Below are positions 1 through 11,859 of a stretch of DNA of 64,000 bases, piece after piece. The stretch spans positions 1,536,894-1,600,893 of the forward strand of contig ML213504.1 of assembly GCA_004369045.1 (NCBI GenBank). Direction: 5' to 3'. The notes under the pieces are model-generated. The model was not told the origin of the DNA. It did not search any database and saw nothing but the letters and a program-made list of their open reading frames with translations. The position numbers were made by a program, and so were the translations under genes. Positions within the stretch are counted from its first letter, which is position 1, and the number at the start of each line of letters is the position of its first letter. Origin of the DNA: Heliocybe sulcata (Eukaryota > Basidiomycota > Agaricomycetes > Gloeophyllales > Gloeophyllaceae).

Positions 1-310
1 GGCTCATGTGGCCAATACCCGAGCAAGCGAGCCCTTGTTCGGTGGCGGACGAGCATCATTGAAGTTTCTACATCATATTAAACTTATAATTTCTGATCTT
101 CCTTGTGAAAATACTATCACTATTTGGCCAGATCCGTGTGGCATCTAAGAATTTTAGTGAAGTATTGTACTACTTATGGTGCCAGCGAAGTGTCCGCATG
201 AGCCATCGCAGTTCCAAACTCGACGGGCATTGCCGTCAGAACAGCGGGTAGTGCCGACACACAGTCAAAGCAAAGCGAAGTGCACCCATTATGGTGTATT
301 CACTACATTA

Positions 311-435
311 GAGCGTATCTGCAGTGGTAATTCCTACAGTGTGGAGCAGCTCCCAGCCAATCACGTCGCAAAAATCCTTCGAAATTCCCTTATTGAGCGG
401 CCCCACCTGTAGGAATTCCCACTGCAGATACACTC
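311..435. mobile_element. MITE-like element with about 32-base terminal inverted repeats
   Basis: The stretch starts with GAGCGTATCTGCAGTGG and ends with the near-perfect reverse complement CCACTGCAGATACACTC. The match continues inward through GAATTCC/GGAATTA for about 32 bases (311-342 against 404-435) with a few differences. The dinucleotide TA sits on both outer sides, which fits a TA target-site duplication as made by Tc1/mariner-type transposases. The element is 125 bases long with no coding capacity, so it is non-autonomous. The class assignment rests only on the repeat ends and the TA flanks. It could also be a hairpin-forming repeat of other origin. Confidence 0.7.
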
Positions 436-974
436 TATTATTTACCAGGATTTCTTAGTTATGGATCAGAGTGGGGCTGTTCCAGAACTCCAGCCAGCCG
501 GTGTGTCATCAATGCATCATATGCCAAAACTCGTGCAGCCGTATTCCTCAAATTCTCCAGTAAATAACCTAGTGAATGCACTCTAATCCGCCGACAGTAG
601 GGGCATAGCATTTTTCTATACCGATGGTGGGAATCGGGTCCGGTGTGCCGCGCAGCGCCGATATTCTACAAGTGCTCCAGACTAGAACGTCATTCACATG
701 GTCAATGCTTCTGGACTGTATGCGGCTCTTGCTAGTAAGACTGAGTCCAAGGTTGTTACGGTATACATGATGGGGTAGGGCGGTCATATTCTCTATGCCT
801 CCATTACGCATTGTCGTCGCGAGCCTGTGGCTGAAGCAAATGCGATCGCGTTCCTAAAATAGCACACCAGAAATCTTTGCAAGTTACAAGTAGTACTAGT
901 AATCGAGTACTCCTCCGTACGCTCGATCCTCTTGCCGTGAGACTCGCTTCCCATAGTCTGCATATTCATTTGCT
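436..974. other. Intergenic stretch upstream of NOP9
   Basis: Short open frames occur on both strands but none has recognisable protein features, splice logic or conservation that I can see. The last 100 bases before the NOP9 start presumably hold its promoter and leader. No TATA box is obvious. Confidence 0.5.
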
Positions 975-3923
975 ATGCCCAGAGAGAATCGCAAGAGGGG
1001 GAAGAAACATAGGAAGTCTGCTGTCGAAGAGCAGGCCGAGCAGTCTGTTGAGGACGCCCAGTACGATGCCCCAGACACGGAGGACCAGGCAGGGCCATCG
1101 TGGATCGTCTCTGCACCGCGGCTAGAAGAAACAAACCCGGAAGCGCCCTTCGGATACGTCGACGCAGATGTCAAGGCATATTTTCGAACAGTGGACTTGC
1201 AGCTTCGCGAATGGCAAGACCAGAAGGGCCTCGCTGAGACTGAGGAGGATGCGGATATTGATCCTAATGAAGGTACGTGCGACCTTTGTATTACATGGTG
1301 AACGTGCAATAACGAAGGATGTAATTTTTTGTCTAGAGAGGCGCATGTTCTTCGTGGCTGCGCTCACCGAGATGCGGGGCAAGGAGAAACAGCTTGCTAC
1401 CGATCCAGATTGTTCGAACATCCTTGAGAGAATGTCCCATTCGATGGACGACTTCGTGCGGAGAGTATTCGTCGACAGTATGATGGGTTCGTGAGTATGA
1501 ATAGTCTCTGGTCTTGTATGTGCTGAATCGGGGCTTCCGGAAGTTATGAGCAGCTCGTCCGACACCGTTTTGCGTCGCATGTGTGCCAGACACTGTTTAC
1601 GGTAGCGGCAAGTACAATATCAAGAGAGGTATGCTGTATTCCTGGAGAGTGCTCTCACAAGGCTTATGATGTACTAGACACGGGGCATATTCCCTGTGAT
1701 GCCAGGTTCAGAAGACCAGGGTGAACTGCGAACCCTTTCAGACCTCATATTGGAAATCTGCGAGGTAGCAAACTGGAACTTTCCTCCCATACTTCTATCT
1801 CTGAAATGTTTTGCAGGAATTACGGCCTTCCTTCACCTCCCTCATAATGGACCCCTTCGCCTCGCATGTCCTCCGCGCACTCCTCCTTCTGCTGTCACCC
1901 AGTTCCCTTCCGCAGCCACAGGCATTACGTCAGAACAACCTACGTTCGAAAAAGAGCGCTTCTTGGAAGAACAAGCATATTGGCACTCTGAAGTCGGTCT
2001 TTGACGAGGATAAGCAGGAGGCTTACTCCGTGCCCGAGAGTTTTGGAACGATGGCTGTGCGATTTGTGGAGGTACTTGAGTTTCAATTGGACGCGAATGA
2101 AGTGCGTGCATTGGCGGCGGACAAGGTTGCGAGTCCGGTGCTGCAGGTATGTATTGCTGATGTCGTTCCACACTTTGTGACGGTATACCAACCTCCCACC
2201 ACAGATGTTACTTGAAATCGAGTCCGCCCACGATATGGCGGATCAACCTGACAGCCTCATGGACCGGATCATCGCAGGTTTGATTTCTTCGTGTCGTACG
2301 TACCGTCCCAAAGTTCATCATCAGACCAAAGCTTAACAACTGAATAGGTGACAAACCAAACGCGAAGATCGAGCCCTCCGACTACGTCAACACCCTCCTG
2401 CGCGATCCCACCTCCTCGCACCTGCTCGAAACAGTTGTTTCTCGCGTGCCTCAGCCCGTCTTTAGCCCCCTCTGGCAGATCTACATCCGCCCGAAGTTGG
2501 GGCGTCTTGCTAATCACCCGATTGCGAACTTTGTGGTCGCGAGAGCGATTGAGAGGACGGATGAAGAGCAGCTGATGGAGTGCTGTGTGGATTTGGAGGG
2601 GGATGGGGCGTTGGGGAGGATCGTTAGTGAGTGGCCTTAACGTTTTGACGGAAATCAGAGACGTGATAAGTGGAGGAAGAATCGACTAGGCTTGGTGTCC
2701 TCAAGGCGATGGTGGATCGGAGCAAGAATTTACGTGCGAGGGGTAAAGAAGTTACCGAGGTATGGCTTTGCAACATCTGTTGTACTTATCTGATCATGTT
2801 CCATAGGCCATATGCACGGCTTTCGACCTCCAGTTGTCCGAGGACAGAAGGCTGATTGTCCCATGCGCACTTTACATGCTTCCTTTGAAGGTATATTTCA
2901 CCCGCAGTTCTCACGAACAAGCTTCTGATAGTAATGCTCTGGTGCAGGAGTATCAGTCGGGCATACCCAATACAATTGCCGATGGGCAAGAGGAGTCCAA
3001 GCCGAAAATAGTCAAGAAAGGTGGACATAAGAAGTCCGTCACTGATGCATCTAGACAGGCTGCAGCTCAAGAGCCCAAGATCCAAGGAGCTCTGCTGCTG
3101 CAGTCTATGCTTCAGCTACCCTCTCCACATCATGAGGTTGTCCTCGATAGGTAAAGGTTTCACTTCCGTACGAAGGTATTCCATCCAACCAAAGCATGTC
3201 TAGTCTACGATCCCTTCCCACCGACGACCTCATCGATCTCGCCCACCACCCGATCAGCTCTCGAATCCTCGACGCAGTCTTGGACTCTTCCGAGATTTCT
3301 CCCACTGTCAAGAGGAAATTTATCATGACCTTCATTGGGTCCTTCCACACGCTAGTGGACCACCGAATAGGCAGCCGAGTAGCAGACAAGTGCTGGGCTG
3401 TCGCCGATCCGTTCCTGAAGGTGGGCTCACAGTGTAACGTACTGCCTACATCTGTACTGATGTATACGTCGCATTCCAGGAAAAAATAGCGCGCTCGCTC
3501 ATCACACATGAACAGTTCCTCGCAGCTTCGTACTACGGCAAGTTCTTCGCTCGCAGGCTCCGGCTTCCCTTATTACAACGGATGCCGGAGGAGTGGAAGG
3601 CGCTCCAGGCTGGGGAACCGCAGGGCGTGGCTGCCACTGCTTCCGTTCAACATCCATCTAACCTCAAACCGCGAGAACCGACGAAGACAGCTCCCAATCA
3701 TAAGGGCAAGCGCAAACGCGACGTGAAGCCGGAAGATGACATCGACGCGCTGTTTCAAAAGTCGCTGGGCCAGGGAGTGAAACGCAGTGCGCTTCCGGAG
3801 GCTGATGGCTGGCCCAGCAAGAAGGCTGCGCCCAAGACAGAAGATGGCAATTTGCATGACGTCCTGAAGACGATACATTTGGCACCGAAGGATGACAAGC
3901 GCAAGAAAAGACGGACTAAGTAA
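975..3923 (+). CDS. NOP9: Nucleolar pumilio-repeat protein NOP9
   Basis: Multi-exon gene for the PUF-repeat RNA-binding protein Nop9, which in yeast binds pre-18S rRNA in the nucleolus and is needed for 40S subunit maturation. The N-terminus is basic ([15 protein letters not shown]) and is followed by the Nop9 signature [19 protein letters not shown]. Later exons carry pumilio-type helical repeats, for example [17 protein letters not shown] near 1850, [15 protein letters not shown] near 2415 and [19 protein letters not shown] near 2515. The tail from about 3690 is lysine-rich ([28 protein letters not shown]). The first intron starts at the GT of 1273 and ends in a TAG just before 1337. The start is the first ATG of the basic N-terminus. 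The gene ends 141 bases from the convergent bystin gene, another 40S factor. Exact internal splice sites were not all resolved. Confidence 0.9.
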
Positions 3924-4064
3924 TACTACGCCGTAACTAGCTGGTGCTCCCTTCCTCATTAATATATCTGTCGCGTGATCCCCGCCGTGACGCGCTTCAA
4001 AAAGTCTACGGCGGGCTGCAATTTTGGAGTGATGTGCAATCAGGTTCCGTTGCATATATTCATC

Positions 4065-5806
4065 TCAGCAACCCATCTCGACATCCTTGTCCTCAGATCT
4101 GGGCTCCCCTCTCGAGACGGAACTGACGAGCTCCCGTCTAACTTCGGGTCCTATCTGAGGATGGAAATGGACGCGGACAACGTCCAGCAATGCATCCTTC
4201 TGATCTGGCGAGAGATCGGCAGCATACCTAGACGTATGTTTCATGGATACGAGTCCGCTCATTCCTCGTGCATAATGACGTACCGCTGGCAGAACACAAG
4301 CAGACTCTGGTGCCATAGCACGGGCAACTTGTCACTATCCCCTCGGCTCTTCGCCTTGTACGTATTTGATAGGCGTATGAAGTGGAATACCAGTGCGTCC
4401 AGCACTTTGTATGGCAAAGCGTGCTTCTTGTCAAGCAGGACGCGGATGAAGAGGGAGCAAGAGCCTGAGTCAAAGCGTAAGTCTCAAATCATTACATACA
4501 AGGAGATGAAGGTAACTTGCCTGTGTAGTCCATGCTTGCGAGACGCATAAGAGCGCCCGAAGAGGGAAGAACGGGGATGTGGGCTTTTGATAAGACGGAA
4601 GCGACAATGGCAGCCTCTTTTAATGTGCACCCGGTCTATATGCAATTCTGTCAAAGAACAACCCTCGATATATGCTCCCAGAATTCATTTACCTCGACCA
4701 GCGGAAACAGGATAGCCTTGAAGAACGCGCCCGGCTTGTACAGGGCCCGAATGAGGCTTTCATAATAATGCACATTGAGCTTCCCATTGATCCTAATATC
4801 TTCTCTCACAGCATCAAGCAAGACAACTTGCAGATACAGCTGCGCCTGGTCCTTCTTCATGGTGGAGATGAAGATTCGGGTGGCTGCACGGACAGCGTGC
4901 GGGGACCAGCTCTCGGGGCGGGTGATTGCCATGAGGCGGGCCCATGCAGGGAGGGAAGGAAGCACTTTGAACGGCTTGGGGAGGGGACCGGAACGGTAAC
5001 GGGAGAGAAATATGCCGATTCTGCAGCAAGGGTTCGGTCAGTCGGTGGAGTCAGCAAGGGGTCTATGCACGTACTTTGTGTATACTTCCACTATTTTGGG
5101 GTCAAGACCAGCAGTAGGGTCAGGCGGGCGATCAGAATCTGCAGTTGCGTTATCATTAATGTAAGGAGACGATATTTGGTGATATATGCGTATGCATACC
5201 TTCGGGTCGATACTTGATCTTTACGGTCTCCGTGATCCCGCCCTCCAATTTTGAGAAGATGATGTCGGCGAGTGTTCGACGTTCACCAGCATTTGGTGGG
5301 AGTAATGTGTCTAGTGTTTGCAAGTCGCCCGAGTCTATTTGCTTTAAACATATTGATATCCGCACGAGACGTCAGATGACTTGGAACTCACGAATTCCTC
5401 AGCAGCCTCATCTCCATCCATTTCAGAGAAGGCGTCACCGGGACCCTCCTCATCCTCCTCGTCGTCGTCGTAGAATTTTCCTGTGGGTCGTGGTCTCGAC
5501 CGGTCATCTTCACCTTCCTCTTCGTCTCCGGAGGACCGCAGCTCTTCTTGCTGGTCTCTCGCCAGCTCAAAGATCCGTTTCGACGTTTTAGAATCCAGCA
5601 CCTATGGTGAAAATGTCAGCATTGTCATCACGACCGTGTTTACTACGCACCTCCTCGCCATCCTCCTCGTCCACACCCTTCCGTCCCTTCTTCCGTCTCC
5701 CAGGCTGTGAGAGAAACCCATACTTTTCGTGCAGCTCATCCTCCTTGAGCTGAACATGCAGTGGGTCATGTCTATTCTTGTCGGTTGCTCTGGAAGCCCG
5801 AGGCAT
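4065..5806 (-). CDS. ENP1: Bystin, pre-40S ribosome assembly factor
   Basis: Multi-exon gene for bystin/Enp1, which is bound to 90S and pre-40S particles and needed for 20S pre-rRNA processing and export. Recognisable pieces in order are [20 protein letters not shown] at the start, an exon with [17 protein letters not shown] and an acidic stretch, [16 protein letters not shown] near 5250, and [19 protein letters not shown] near 4950. These are followed by [20 protein letters not shown] near 4740 and the C-terminus [20 protein letters not shown] near 4190. All match the order and content of the bystin family. The start is the ATG at 5804-5806; an ATG 30 bases upstream is in frame but adds no family sequence. 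The gene is divergent from UXS1 with 202 bases between start codons. Confidence 0.92.
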
Positions 5807-6008
5807 GGTAAAGGTTGACCGACAACAGAAAAACACGCAGGGGAATATCTGATGCGGGTATTCTTGTCCTTCGTGTGGCTATGCCGGTGATCGCCGGCGG
5901 CATGGAACGAAAGTTCATTAGTGCAGCGCCCACTGCTTTGCCTGGCCGATATAAGACCACCCTTGGCCCATTACTCCTTTCTACTGTTCAGCCCTCCAGA
6001 TCGTCGAC
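5807..6008. promoter_or_regulatory. Shared divergent promoter region of ENP1 and UXS1
   Basis: Only 202 bases separate the two start codons. A TATA-like ATATAAG lies at 5949-5955, about 55 bases before the UXS1 ATG, followed by a CT-rich leader. No matching TATA box is seen toward bystin. The arrangement suggests, but does not prove, coordinated expression. Confidence 0.5.
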
Positions 6009-7689
6009 ATGGCTACAAGTGCAGTAGATAAGGTGCATTTCACTGTTCTGCTCGTTGCGGACCAGGAGCAGTTCCTTTGCTTTGGCCAGCAGAGCACTTT
6101 CGTTACTTTTTCTGAGCAAGCCATCGTATTAACATACATTCACGTAGATCCACACTCTTGACAAGAATGGTCAGGAGCTTACGAAGGTTGGCTTCCAAAG
6201 GTTCGGCTTCGACAGCGAAGTGCCCCTAGATATCCTCCGCTCCCTGTACCTCCGCGCCCACTATGTCGTCACGTCCAAGGCTGGCGAGGTCGTCGACGAA
6301 CAGAAAGAGGACCATGCTCGTTTTACTCAGGGAAGCAGCGAGCTGTACCAGTCCAAGTCGATCTTCCACGCCGACACCCAGTCGATCTCGTACACCACCC
6401 TGTCTCGCTTCCCGCCAGTCAAACTATTGCCGTCCGACAAACGCAAGCGGATTCTTGTCACTGGAGGCGCAGGGTTTGTTGGTTCACACCTTGTAGACCG
6501 ATTGATGCTGCTCGGTCACGACGTAACTGTCCTGGATAACTTCTTCACTGGCGCCAAGACTACTGTTAGCCACTGGGTCGGTCACCCCAACTTCGAGCTC
6601 GTCCGCCACGATGTTGTCGAGCCATTCATGATTGAATGTGACCGTATGTCCATTCAACATCTCTGAAGCGAACTGAAAAATATAACGTCGGCCATAGAAA
6701 TCTACCACCTTGCCTGCCCTGCATCGCCTCCTCACTATCAATACAATGCCGTCAAAACTGTTAAGACCTCTTTCATGGGAACGCTCAACATGCTTGGCCT
6801 TGCAAAGCGAGTGAAGGCTCGTTTCCTGATTTCAAGCACATCCGGTCAGCAAGCCCCACCATAGTCTCAGATAATTGACTGATTCTCCGCTTTGTAGAGG
6901 TGTACGGTGATCCCGAGGTCCACCCTCAAAATGAAGACTAGTGTGTATCATTTCACTGCATTGCGCAGGCAGAAGCTGATCCTGGGCTCATAGCTGGGGT
7001 CATGTCAACCCAATTGGTCCACGTGCATGCTATGACGAGGGTAAGCGCGTCGCTGAGACGCTGACGTACGGCTTCCAGCGGCAAGACGCTGTGGATGTAC
7101 GTGTTGCCCGCATTTTCAATACATTCGGTACGGACACCTATCCCCGGTTATTCCACCGCTGTTGCTGATGATCTTGTTAACGCAGGTCCCCGCAGTAAGT
7201 GCAATAGAAACCTTCACGTTAATTGGATCTCTCAGTCATAGCATTACAGTGAACCCCTACGACGGCAGAGTCGTCTCCAATTTCATCATCCAGGCCCTTC
7301 GTGGCGAGGACATGACCGTCTATGGCGATGGCAAGCAGACACGCTCCTTCCAGTACATCCACGACCTTGTCGATGGCCTGATCGCTCTCATGAACTCGGA
7401 TGAAACGCGGCCTGTCAACATCGGCAACGGCGACGAATTTACGATTGGCGAGTTCGCTGAGCTCGTCCGCGAAATCGTGGAGAAGGTTCAAGAGGAGGAT
7501 GGATGCAAGCTGCCCAAGCGTGTGCAGATTGTATACAAGCCAATCCCCATGGACGACCCGCAGAAGAGGAGGCCGGACACCGCTCGCGCGAAGGCGTCCC
7601 TCGGCTGGCAGCCGCGCTGGACGGTCAGGATGGGTTTGGAGGAAATGGTGCGCTACTACAAGGCGAAGATGGTGGAGGGCAGCCTTTAA
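6009..7689 (+). CDS. UXS1: UDP-glucuronic acid decarboxylase
   Basis: NAD-dependent short-chain dehydrogenase/reductase that turns UDP-glucuronate into UDP-xylose, the donor for xylose in capsule, wall or glycolipid glycans. Exon 1 is short (MATSAVDK) and splices to [17 protein letters not shown] Rossmann motif [19 protein letters not shown] lies near 6450-6505 (GxxGxxG). [20 protein letters not shown] and the STSEVYGDP region follow. The catalytic Tyr-x-x-x-Lys is visible as CYDEGKR near 7030, and [20 protein letters not shown] and [19 protein letters not shown] near 7255-7400. The C-terminus [20 protein letters not shown] is typical of the family. The protein has about 55-60 residues before the decarboxylase core's usual start region and no obvious membrane anchor. 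Confidence 0.93.
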
Positions 7690-8421
7690 TCCGGGACGAG
7701 CTTGTTCCGCTACATATTCCACACTTTCCAGGCTCTCGCGTAAGTGGTCTAATAGAGTCGTGTTCTGAGCTTTATTACATAGAAAATATCAGTACATTAC
7801 GGGGTATTGCATATTGGGACTTTCAGCCATGCAGATAAATATGTACGTGAAATGTGCGTGAGATGAAGTGGGATAGTGTGAGACGTAAAAGCAACGACCC
7901 ATATGTACAGAGAGGTGGAATGCGAACGATAGCTTAAATATATACAGTGCGCATAGCCGTAAAACCGGCAGCATGTTCCACGACTGTCAGTCTCAGAGAA
8001 GTAAAACATATAATAGGAGCACGAAGTTCCCTCCCCATGCCATAACAATGTAAAACGACCTGCTCCGACGGGCCGAAGAAAGTGTCCACACGCAGTCGAG
8101 ATGCCCGTGATCCCAACGGGAGAAGTATCGACCTGTCGCGACGATCTGATCACAGCATACCCTGCATAACCCGCGGTAAGGGGACGCCTGTTGACGCCAT
8201 GACCTTGTTCATTGACCCCTTGATGACGTGTTTGTCCACAGAGAAAGACGCAGGGTTATACGTGGCTCGTCGGATACGCGAGTCTTGTGCGGCCTCGAAA
8301 GAGATGGGTTCTGATGGAAGGAGATGGGGCACTGACAGACCGGTGTCCTTTCGGTCACGGATGCGTCGGTCATTCGTCGATAAACCGTTACCTGCCAAAG
8401 AGTCAGACAAATTGCACAGTG
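7690..8421. other. Convergent intergenic stretch (UXS1 / hydrolase 3' ends)
   Basis: This holds the 3' ends of two converging genes. An open frame on the minus strand (8150-8410) could be a further exon of the hydrolase if the donor at the GGTAAG near 8450 is used, but it shows no family similarity and I prefer the stop at 8422. I see nothing else. Confidence 0.45.
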
Positions 8422-10125
8422 TTATAGGATAGGGAGGTTACACTTACCGGCATACGACAACCCATCCCTCTCGCCATGGAACCAATGGCCTTGGATTCTC
8501 TCGGAATACCTGCGAAATTTGACAATTCAGCATACCCCATCCTACTGTAACAGCTGACGCAACATACTTGCGAATAGGTCGTCCGTCATGTCCCAGGGGA
8601 TTGAACGCATCACACTGTCCCTTCGCGTAGTTTCTGATGGTATCCATCTGAGCCTGCGCGACCTCGGCTTTGCAGCATGAGAAGGATATAGACGACCGTG
8701 GATCCCTGTCAGCAATCGAAGGCTCGCCGACAAACTCAGAAAGATCTTCTAGTGCGCGCCTCATCCGCTCCGGAATCGGTTCCGCCGGGGGACCAAGAAT
8801 TGAAGGCACCCTCTCTCTGGCGGCGAGGAACTTGAAGAAGACTTGGTTCACAATGTTCGCGAAGGATGGAACCATGGACATGAAACCTTGACCACCTATT
8901 CTCCAAAATTAGCGCAAGTGCTATATGTTTCAGACAGGCACGGACCTCTTACGACGTATGTCCTGGCATCGGCATTCACCAAACATTCTTTCAGGGTATC
9001 TCCATACTTAACTGGATGTGTATCGCTGTATTCACCCTACGAGCCCCAAGTTAACGCTGATATGCATGGAAGACTGATGGTCGTACCTGGATGATGAGAA
9101 CAGGGCACCTGATAGCCTCATATTCTCTTCGAGTCATTGGTGTCCTCTACCCAATAAATTGCTCTGAGCCTCTAATCAACTGGAAATGAATGAAGGCACT
9201 CCAAACTTACGTTCATAACGACCGACATTGCTTGGATGGTACGAGATCGCCGTGTCGGTGGATAGTGAACCGTCCAATGGGCAATAAGCTGGCAAGAATG
9301 AGCTGCACTTCCAAGCCGCTACGACTCAGTTCGACAACATACCTCATCGGCAAGATCCATATCCGAGTCCTGTGGAAGGTTTAGTATGCCACAATGGCAT
9401 GAAGTAAGAGCGGACACTTACATTCCCGCACACAAACCGGACAACTTCCATGCCAGCATGCTCTAGACTCTCCAAATCTTCAGCATAACACCAAGACTGG
9501 AACATCTCTTCAAGCGCTGTGAATACATGTTTAAGTCTTCTCGTTATAAGTACTCAATCGCGTCAATAGAATGAATAGACTAACTCTGTTGGGGGAGGTA
9601 CGGCACAAAGTGTGAGGCTGAGGCACATCTCCGGGAACCTTGATGCGACGCATAAGCGCCGCTCCCTCTAAAATAATAGTTACTCACAATGCAGCGAATC
9701 TTAATATCACGGGTACGGATTGATTGCCCACGGCGAATATATGGCAAGGAGGAAGTTGCAGACTCTTTACGGGAATAAGCTCCAGCGACAACTAAGGATT
9801 GACAATGGCATACCTGATGAGCGAAAGCTAAATCAGCCGCCTCTACGTATGCATCATGCCATCCCGTGGGTCGGCTAACCGACTTCCCGCTACAGCGCAT
9901 GTCAAATGCGATTAGATTATAGTTTGACGATATCCGCGGGTCGTTCATCTGCGCGTTCATCCATGTTGAATCCAGGGCCGGCGGGTGGAGTAGCATGATA
10001 CATGGCTTGTCGGGGTCGAAGCTGCTCACGCAGCAGAAATTAGTGTTTGTGGTATACCAAACTGAGGCAAAGTCGTCCGCAGCAGAGCCGCCAGATGCTG
10101 ACGAGCATAGGTCGACGTAGGGCAT
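8422..10125 (-). CDS. Alpha/beta-hydrolase-fold protein, mushroom-type
   Basis: Multi-exon protein of the alpha/beta-hydrolase superfamily. The N-terminal exon has the beta3-beta4 core: KPCIMLLHPPALDSTWMNAQ (HPP in the usual HG position), then YNLIAFDMRCSGKSVSRP (the D-x-R-G-x-G-like turn). The next exon reads LPPCHIFAVGNQSVPVILRF and FPEMCLSLTLCAVPPPTE. Later pieces include ALEEMFQSWCYAEDLESLEH near 9500, FANIVNQVFFKFLAARERVP near 8850 and FNPLGHDGRPIRK near 8580, with RKYSERIQGHW after an intron. The nucleophile elbow reads G-N-Q-S-V, not the canonical G-x-S-x-G, so catalytic activity is uncertain. Substrate and role are unknown. I recall similar multi-copy proteins from other mushrooms, but this was not checked. 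The start is the ATG at 10123-10125. Confidence 0.75.
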
Positions 10126-10815
10126 TATTGTCGATAGAGACGGAGGTGCAGAGTATTAATGTGGACTATATGCGAATGGATTCGGGTTCGGTCAAAGGTG
10201 AAACAACGCAGAGAACAGATGCGAGAACTCACAGCAAATTACCAAAGACTGTTTGTTGGCATGGAGGGCGTCCAGATAGTTGGACAGGGAAAATTCCAAG
10301 TACTCCGTTGATCAAGGACCGTGGATAGATCTACGTATTAGATTGGCTTGCCAAATTGGCCGTAGCAGATAACTTTATATCTCGATAGCTGCAGATCAGC
10401 GGACACAATAAAATGAAGCGCTAGACTCGACACGGATGCCCGCGACGTTGGCGACGATGGTGTTGAGACTGCTGGATGGCGACGGAGACCAAGAAATGAT
10501 GGCGCGGTAGGGCATAACGATTTGCGCATGAATCACAAGACGTGGGAAAGAAGGACCATCGAATGGAGAATGAATGCTCTTGCCGGAATTAGAAAGAAGG
10601 CAGATCTCAGATCCAGACAAGCCACAATTATTGCATTGGTCATGTACGAGGTCCACATCAGAAAAGCACACCCAAGATATCATCCTCCGCCTCCTCCTGG
10701 TGCTGGAGCACTGTCCAACAGCAACAACGCAAACAGCGACAACATCAGTCATCTGCCATCTTTACTGGGATCCAGATATAGCCATATCTCAGAGTTTTGA
10801 CGCCTCAGTATGATT
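10126..10815. other. Intergenic stretch with an unsupported minus-strand open frame
   Basis: A 118-codon open frame lies on the minus strand at 10396-10752 (starts MTDVVAVCVVAVGQCSS). It shows no recognised domain and no neighbouring exon that extends it. It may be a small gene or chance. The rest holds the promoter of the hydrolase and the 3' end of the next minus-strand gene. Confidence 0.35.
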
Positions 10816-11859
10816 TCATGATGCATCGCCGCCAGCAATGCCTTCGAGGACCTGCACAATCCTTTGTTGCCGCTGCCCCACTTGGTCAGAACAAGCGATC
10901 TTCGAATGAGAACACAACAGCCGACAAACCTCCCTATCGGCGCTAGCATCTGTGATAAACATTCCAGGGACACCCAGTCCTTCCAGGGCGGCTTGCTGCT
11001 TGGTCACCAGTCCGTCCCAGGCCGTAAGAGCGCGCTCAAAATCAAACTTTCGTAGCTCTTTGCGGAAGGCATCCGACATCATCTGACTCGTGTGAGCGTC
11101 TCCGTATTCTAATGATTGCCACTGGCAAGAGCGCACTCACATCAGCCTCATGTCGGGAAAGACCTCCCACAATGTACCCTCTAATAGTACATATCTGGTG
11201 AGCTTGGGCGATGCCAAGATTAAAAAGCCGACGAACTTTGTCCGAGCGACCTTGACCTTCTCCTCGTGCTTTCTAAGGATCGCCTTCCTTTCCTCGTGTA
11301 GTTGAGTCTCCAGGGCGACTTGCTCTTCTTTCATCTTCCATATCTGTGTTCAGTACTTACAGGAAATCCTATAAATAACGAACTCACCTGGGCTATGGTT
11401 GATGAGAAAGATAAATCGTCGCTCAATTGCGCAATATGGGGGAGCGCTTGCTGGAAGGACAACCATCGTACGTCTTGCTTGCGCGCTGACGAAGGCAGTA
11501 CGGCAGTTGCAGCCTGCGACGGTGTCGGCCGCGGAGGATGTGGCTTCGGTAGAGTCGCTTCGACATTTGTGAAAGCGTAACTGGGTGATGGTTGAAGTTG
11601 TGAAAGCAGGGACGCAATACTCGTGTGTGGCTGCGTCGGCGGTGGCTCTGAGGGTTGCGTTTGCGGGACAGCTTCATCCGGGTTCCCTGACGCGACCGAA
11701 TCCTGCCATGCTTGCGATGTTCTCAACTGATCCAGCAACGCCTTGATACCATTCGGGTCCTACTTCGCCAGCGACTCAGCAACAGGGCGTCTGAGCAACA
11801 AGACCAGGCCAGTCTGGACTTACGTTGATATTCGTGAAGTCCATGAAACCATTACTCAT
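10816..11859 (-). CDS. Conserved-looking coiled-coil protein of unknown function
   Basis: Four or more exons. Exon 1 is short (MSNGFMDFTNIN, start at 11857-11859) and is spliced to DPNGIKALLDQLRTSQAWQ near 11755. A Pro/Ser/Gln-rich linker follows, then WLSFQQALPHIAQLSDDLSF. The next exon has a charged helix likely to form a coiled coil: KEEQVALETQLHEERKAIL and RKHEEKVKVARTK near 11300. The last exon has FRKELRKFDFERALTAWDGL, VTKQQAALEGLGVPGMFIT and the C-terminal QRQQRIVQVLEGIAGGDAS. I do not recognise a named family. The helical parts look conserved in character and the splice junctions join cleanly, so the gene is likely real. It shows no membrane segment or targeting signal that I can see. 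Confidence 0.7.
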
